Made by a program: the position numbers and the translations under genes. The notes below the pieces were generated by a model, which saw only the letters and a list, made by a program, of their open reading frames with translations, was not told the DNA's origin and did no database searches. A DNA stretch of 64,000 bases from Parus major (taxonomy: Eukaryota; Chordata; Aves; Passeriformes; Paridae). The stretch is taken from assembly GCF_001522545.3 (NCBI RefSeq), contig NC_031772.1, forward strand, positions 6,849,503-6,913,502. Reading direction: 5' to 3'. Every line of letters begins with the position of its first letter. The stretch's first letter is position 1. This document shows, in pieces, positions 58,140 to 64,000 of this stretch.

Positions 58140-61100
58140 GCATGTTACGGGTCACTTTTCTGCTTGTGCATGGAAATACAAAGAAACTGTGGAAAAAAAG
58201 TGTTTCTGGAGGAAAAAAAAAAAGGAGAAAGAGAAGCTGAAAAAAGTTGTTAACCACTAAATTTTTTCTTATATAATGCTACTTCAGTTTGATTCTCGGA
58301 AGAACTGGGATTGTGTCATCCATCGATCAGCATCAAGTGATAAAGTCAAACATTAACATTCACTAAGGAAAAAAAAAACCAAAGAAGGTTCCCAGCTGGT
58401 TTAGAAGGCTGTGTGCCAGAGCCTGCTGCAGGCACAGCACCTCCCTCCAACGCTGAGCTCGTGGCTGGGTCAGTGTTTTCCTGCAATGCAGGGCTCTGTT
58501 CTTGCAGCTTCACTGTTCTCGGTACACTGTGAACACGATTTTCACCAGGTGCTTTAACCTGCGGCTCCCTGGGGAAAGGTGAGGGAATGGAGCAGAAGTT
58601 GGGGAGATAAAAGTGCCATGTGGTACTTTATCTTAGCACCCAACAGCCAGGATAAACATTTTGTTGCACCCAAGCTGATTAAAAAAGCCCAACACAACCC
58701 TTTTTCCCCCTATATCCTGGTGTTCTGGTCGTGGACTGGGATCGTGTTTTTCCAGGCAGTTGCAGAAGTGCCAATCTCACCTGTAGGAACTCAAGAGTCA
58801 CTGAGTGACTGTAACCAGGTCTGACACCTGCAGCTGCCTCAGTCCTGCAGCACAGCACGTGCATGGAGAAGGGAGATCATGGGACACAGCAGATGCCAGC
58901 AGTCATTTTCAAGTAATGTGAAGAGAAATGATTGGTTTAGAAAAACACCTTGACAGGAACAAAAAGTTATCATCAACCAAAAAAACTGAAAACATTGGAC
59001 TACTTTGTCAAGGTAACAGAGGAGCAATACGCAGAAAAAAAAAAGAAAATATTAAATGCACAGAGTAACTCAGCAGATGCAGATAAAACTGGTGCTAGGG
59101 TGAAATAAGGATGACAAGTGTGAATTCTAACTTCTTTCTCCTTCAGGGGAAACTGGGGAGGTTGCAGCACGCTGCAGAACCACAGATTTATCCCAGTTGG
59201 GAAAACGACCTGAGGACTGTTTCAGTTCAGCACTGAGGAAGAACATATCAAATTATGTTACAGCATAGTCATAGCAGGGCACCAGTAAAATTTGACCAGG
59301 TGGATACAGAAGATTTGGAAGATATTTCCTGATTTGATGTATATTTATGTGCGTGTACATACCTCCAGTACTTACGTACTAGAATTTCAGAAAACACTGA
59401 ATGCCTTTGGAAATATGAATATACTGAATATACCTCTTAGAAACACCAGGAAAAACAGTTAAGTGTTCACGTCATTTCCCATTCCTGACTCCTAACACAA
59501 ACAAACAGTCATTTCCTTGCAGTGGACAAGTATTTTCAGCAGACAGTTGGGAGGGCTTTGAGATCATCCAGCAGAAACAATGCTGGTGTTTACCCAGCAC
59601 TCGCAATGGCACCGATGTCTCAGACGAGCCGTGCTGGCAGCAGGAAGTGGGAACGCTGCTGAGATGGCTTTGGGGAGCGTCACTCCCGAGAGCTTGGTGC
59701 GTGATCTTCTCGAGGTGTTTGCACTTGTCTGGATCACAAAATCCTGAGGTGATCGTGTTTCTCTAGAGGAGTGAATCACAGAGTGCTCGAAACTTCAGCA
59801 GAGCCAGTGCACTATTGCAAAGCTCCAGGGGCAGAAGGGGCTGCCAGGGAACCAGTTAATTGCAGAGATTGCTGATAACGGAGCCCCAGGGAGCAGGGCC
59901 ACCAGCTGGAAACAAATCAGCCCCTGCAAAGGGAAAAGCTGAGCTGCTGCTGCTGCCGTGTCTCAATATGTGCCCCAGGAAGACAATGGGGCGTTGCTGT
60001 GAGATGGGAACAGTCACTGCTCTTGAAACTGCTCCACAGGGATGTTTGCAGCAGCTTCTAGAGGAGCCCATGCACAGAACTGTCCCTTCAACAAAAAAAA
60101 GCAGAGAAATCCTGCAAACAGCTAAGAACTGTCAAATCATATATCATCATATGTTATTTCATCTTATGCTCATATGTACAAGTATCTGATAACCAACAAG
60201 CCTAAACTGGAAAGAGGCTGCCAAATAGGCTTGGCAATAAATCATTGTATTTTAGTCCTCATTTGTCAATGTACATTTAAGACACTTCACTTTGCTTATA
60301 ACAGCTTTCCTTATAAATGCCAAGTTCCATTGTCCCTTTCCTTTGTCAGGAGTGTGAATCTCACACTCAAAACTTACGCTCAGGGCAACATCAAATTTAA
60401 GGATCAGGTCTTATAGAACCTCTTGTTCAAAAGGCCTCAAAAAAACCCCCAAACCTTGAATCATCTTCTCTGCCAGGTGGGTCTTGAGTTGTTGGGTTGG
60501 AGCAGCTCAGGTGTTTTGCCCTCTGACCTTGCACGGGACCCCTGGGCAGAGAAAAGAAGGGAACACACTGCCCTAGGAAGCATGCAGGGCTGAGCAATCC
60601 TGGTATTGACCCTCCTGCCAGCTGTGTGCAGATAGAGGGGCCAAGTGGCCGTGGAAAACAGGTTCCCTCCTGTGTTCCTGGGGAACAAGGCACTCACCTG
60701 CTTGCTGCAGTGTAGGGAAGGCAGCATCTCTCACTAGAGCTGGAGGAGAAACAGCCAGAGTTAATAGTGCTAGAGTCTCTTTGCTGCAGGCATAATGTGC
60801 TGCCTGAGGAAATTAAATTAAGACTGAAACTGCTGAAGGAGAGTGAAGTTCACTGCTGCCAGCAGCCCATCACTCACTTGTTACAGCCCCACAGGAGCGG
60901 GTGAGGATCGGGAAACCATCGCCGTGCAGTCAGCAAGAGCCATTTACAGGTAATGACCTCTGTGAAAGGAGTCTGGAGAGCAAGTGCATCCTCCCAAAAG
61001 GAGAGCTGGAGGAATGAACAGGCAGGCGACACTCGCAGCATCACAGCTAAAGCCGAGTAAGGGGATACACTCAGCCACTTCTGGGTGTATTTTTGTCTTC

Positions 61101-63894
61101 TTTAGAAGCTCTCCGCTGAACGCTAACGAGCTGTTTACTTTGGATAATGAGCTGTAGCTAATGCACATCAGCTCTAGGAAATCTGCAAAGCTGTATGACC
61201 TCGCTGACAATATCATGTGGAATTACATGCAGGCAAAGCAACCACACTGGTCTTCAAAACAGCAGAGACTGTTTTGAAGGAATTTAAGCATGAATACAGC
61301 CACGATTACAGCTATGGATGTCTCCCCACTGGGAGGAAAAAGGCTTGTAAGAAAATCTACCTGAGTAACAGGCACCCTGTAATGGAACTTAAATACATGT
61401 TTCCAGTTTTAAAATAAGAAAAAATTAGCCATAAAATTTTCAGTAGTAAATACGATTTACAGTAACAAAATGAGAGTGTTCTTCTCTAGAGAACTGCACA
61501 CTCAGTGACTTGAGGTATGAACATGAAGGCATTAGATGAATATTTGCTTTGACAAACAAGAAGCCACCATCAAGAGACAAAACTGCAGTAGGGCTCTGGA
61601 AACCCACATTCCATCAACCTCACCAAACCCATTAGTGCCTTTCCCTCAGGAATCTGCCAGGAATCTCCACAATCCAAACCGACTGCTGAAGTGAATGCAC
61701 TTAAAATGAAAGGATGTTGATGTATTTTTAGCAGGAAGCTTCTTGCAGTGACTTCAGTGCCAGCTGTATTTAAACTGGCTTACAAGACAACACAGTACCC
61801 AATTTCTGTGCCACAAACCCTGATGTGTGCTATGCACATCATGGGTTTGATTTCCCTGCACACAAGGACAAAAATTAACCAGAAAATACGCATTTCCAAA
61901 GATTAGTCCCTGCAGCAAAACCGGCATCCTCTTGAGCAGCTCTTCCTACCTGGGTCAACATCCAGCAAAACTCTAAACATTTACATACAATTATTTGTTA
62001 TGGAAGGAAGTCTTAAAATAGCAAGCATTTTCTAAGGCTCTTACAAAGCAAATAAAAGAATAAGAAACCAAACTAACAGAAGAAGTTTAGATTTGATAAA
62101 TGCCAGATTTGTCTGAGGAATCTTTGTGGCACTGGGGATGTCTCACCAGTTCCTTGAGAGACACAGGGGAGCCAGCACGAAAGTGTGTGGAGGCTGTTTG
62201 GTTTTGGTTTGAATGCACCCAACTCCTCCCCCCTTCTGAAATTTCTGCTCCCAAGCCAGCTACTGAAAGTCAAACAAGGTTATTCTCCTTCAGTGGCTTA
62301 TTTTTTTCTCCTCCTCTCTCATGCTTCTACCACAAAGCCCCAGTGGTGGAAGCAGTCTGTGTGTGTGTGGGGTCTGGGTTTTTGGGATGCAGGGTGTCTG
62401 CCTTGAGTGCTCCATGCCAGAGGAAAAGAATCTCCTGAGCAAGGCCTGGGCTGGCTGGCAACTGCTCTCAGGTTTATCAAATAAGGATGCTCCCACCAGA
62501 GACACAGAAATGGGAAGGCTCCACTGGTACAGGTAAAATTATCACCTCTAGAAAATGAACCTGAGGTGACAATTTTTACACCCAGTTATTGAAAAGGATT
62601 CTTGCTCTGTGTCAGTAAGGTTTTAATTACTGTACTGTAGCTGTAAACATTCACTTGCATTTACAAATATTTTAACTTGTTGCTTCTAGGAGAAGAGGGA
62701 TCAACTTAAACTCCATCTGCCTGTTGATGATGAGAAAGGTTGATTAAAACAGGATAGGAAGAGCTCACACAGTTTAATTATGACTCCTGAAGCTCTCTAT
62801 TTTAAGTAAATGAGTTATGACTCCAGCATATGCAAGCATACAACAGCATAAAGTGAACATTTCTGAAATGACGACTGCTAAGGGAGGCACAAGCTGTTCT
62901 CAAGCTCATGGAGTGCCAGAGGTCCCTCCAGTCACTTCACCAGCAAAGCATTTCACAATAGCAGGGCTGGACTCACAGACAGCATTGATACTGGAACCAC
63001 GGCACATCTATAAATGGAAATATTTCAGTCTCACCAGACTTTGGAGACTTGTTTTGTTTCTATGGGTTGGTGATTATTTACGTTCAAGATTTCTGAAAAA
63101 AGGCGAGAAGTAAGAATTTAGGATTAATTTCTTGCACTGATCTCAGGAGAACCTTGGAGAGTTGCTCAGCATTCAGGTCACCTGCCTCACTGGCAACACA
63201 CAGAACATCCTGCAAGTCAATCTAGCTGAGGCAGAGGCTCATTTTTCCTGGCATTTGTACCCCTCTTCCAGAGGGAAGTATCTATCCTTCTGCTAAATGC
63301 AGCAACCACTGAAGGGTTCATTCCAAAAATACAGCCCCCTGAGCACTGGCACAGTTACCGACGTTCCCTCAGCAACTGTGCCACTCTGGAGAAGGTGGAA
63401 GGAAGAAGAACACCCATCACTTGTCAAAGAAGGCACAGTGGCCCAAGATCTGATTTAACTGCCAATAAATCCTGCAGGATAATTTTCAATTAGATCAAGG
63501 AAGTGCCAAACCCAAGTGTGATTTTTTGGAAGGTGCCATTCATGGCAGAATCCCAGAGAGCAGCAGAGGCAATATTAAAAGCATGAGTTCCTAGACAAGT
63601 ACAGAGAGTTGATTATGTGCATTGTATAACATCCTGATTCCCTGCATCCAGATTCATACTCTAGAGTATAATTGGCTCCAAATTTTTTTGTTTCAGTGGA
63701 AACAAAATCCTATGTATGTCACTGGACTCCAGTGCAGCTTCTTGGTGATGTGGAGATAAAACACTGAGCTGCCTTCCCACAATTTCAATTCTGTTTTTTA
63801 AAATGTAAACATTTTGTAATTTCTGTTTTGCAAAAGCAGGGAAAAGAACTGATACAGATAAATAACTATTTCACTCTCCTCCAACAGCATTAAT
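58140..63894. other. Downstream intergenic region (no gene recognised)
   Basis: This is about 5.8 kb after MOSPD1. The GC-richer patches (about 59,580-60,070 and 60,430-60,930) contain open frames of 71-109 codons on both strands, none resembling a known protein. A candidate conserved stretch lies at about 61,080-61,250. It may belong to an uncharacterised transcript or to a neighbouring gene outside the window. Confidence 0.65.
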
Positions 63895-64000
63895 TGACCC
63901 AGAGAGGTTGTGGACTCCTCAATGCTGGAAGTGTTCAAGGCTGGGTTGGACAGAGCTTGGAGCAACTTGTTCTGGTGGAAGGTGTCCTTGCCCATGGCAG
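63895..64000 (+). mobile_element. CR1 LINE 3' end, cut by the window edge
   Basis: The plus strand carries the conserved CR1 3' segment: GGAAGTGTTCAAGGCTGGGT, then GGAGCAACTTGTTCTGGTGG and AAGGTGTCCTTGCCCATGG. It looks like a different subfamily from the other two copies. The terminal repeat lies beyond position 64,000. Confidence 0.85.

Overview
This is a vertebrate nuclear window, and almost certainly a bird. Three copies of the 3' end of a CR1 LINE, the dominant avian retrotransposon, can be read directly. The two recognisable genes are INTS6L and MOSPD1; their being neighbours fits the chromosome region equivalent to human Xq26. Genes are compact islands of short exons with GT/AG introns, and two GC-rich CpG islands mark the gene starts. 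Nothing here looks prokaryotic, and there is no CRISPR array, operon, tRNA or rRNA. The species or order of bird cannot be decided from the sequence.

Layout. Positions 1-22,550 (minus strand) hold the first seven coding exons of INTS6L, an Integrator complex subunit. They encode residues 1-302, and the rest of the gene lies to the left of the window. The seven exons join without a frame break and carry the N-terminal von Willebrand A domain with its metal-binding (MIDAS) residues. Intron 2 is about 17.9 kb; intron 1 is only 84 bp, stop-free and a multiple of three. The start codon sits in a CpG island at about 21,900-23,130, with octamer, TATA-like and CCAAT motifs just upstream. CR1 fragments flank this island on both sides, with their 3' ends pointing inward.

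Positions about 23,130-43,700 are intergenic. Apart from one CR1 tail I see no convincing coding exon. Several AT-rich, motif-dense patches look like conserved non-coding elements by composition, but this is untested. A second CpG island (about 43,680-44,720) is broken by a 570-base run of N and probably contains the MOSPD1 promoter and non-coding first exon.

Positions 49,167-57,098 (plus strand) carry the complete MOSPD1 coding sequence in five coding exons. It encodes 216 residues: an MSP domain and two C-terminal hydrophobic segments. Poly(A) signals at 57,251 and 58,106 suggest two possible 3' ends. From about 58,140 to 63,890 I see no gene; the window ends inside another CR1 3' end.

The genes are transcribed divergently, about 22 kb apart. 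INTS6L is predicted to act in nuclear RNA 3'-end processing and transcription attenuation. MOSPD1 is predicted to be an ER tail-anchored contact-site protein. The sequence gives no reason to think they work in one pathway. I found no convincing new biological system. The most unusual points are the in-frame 84-bp first intron of INTS6L with a stop-free upstream extension, the inward-facing CR1 pair around its promoter, and the candidate non-coding elements.
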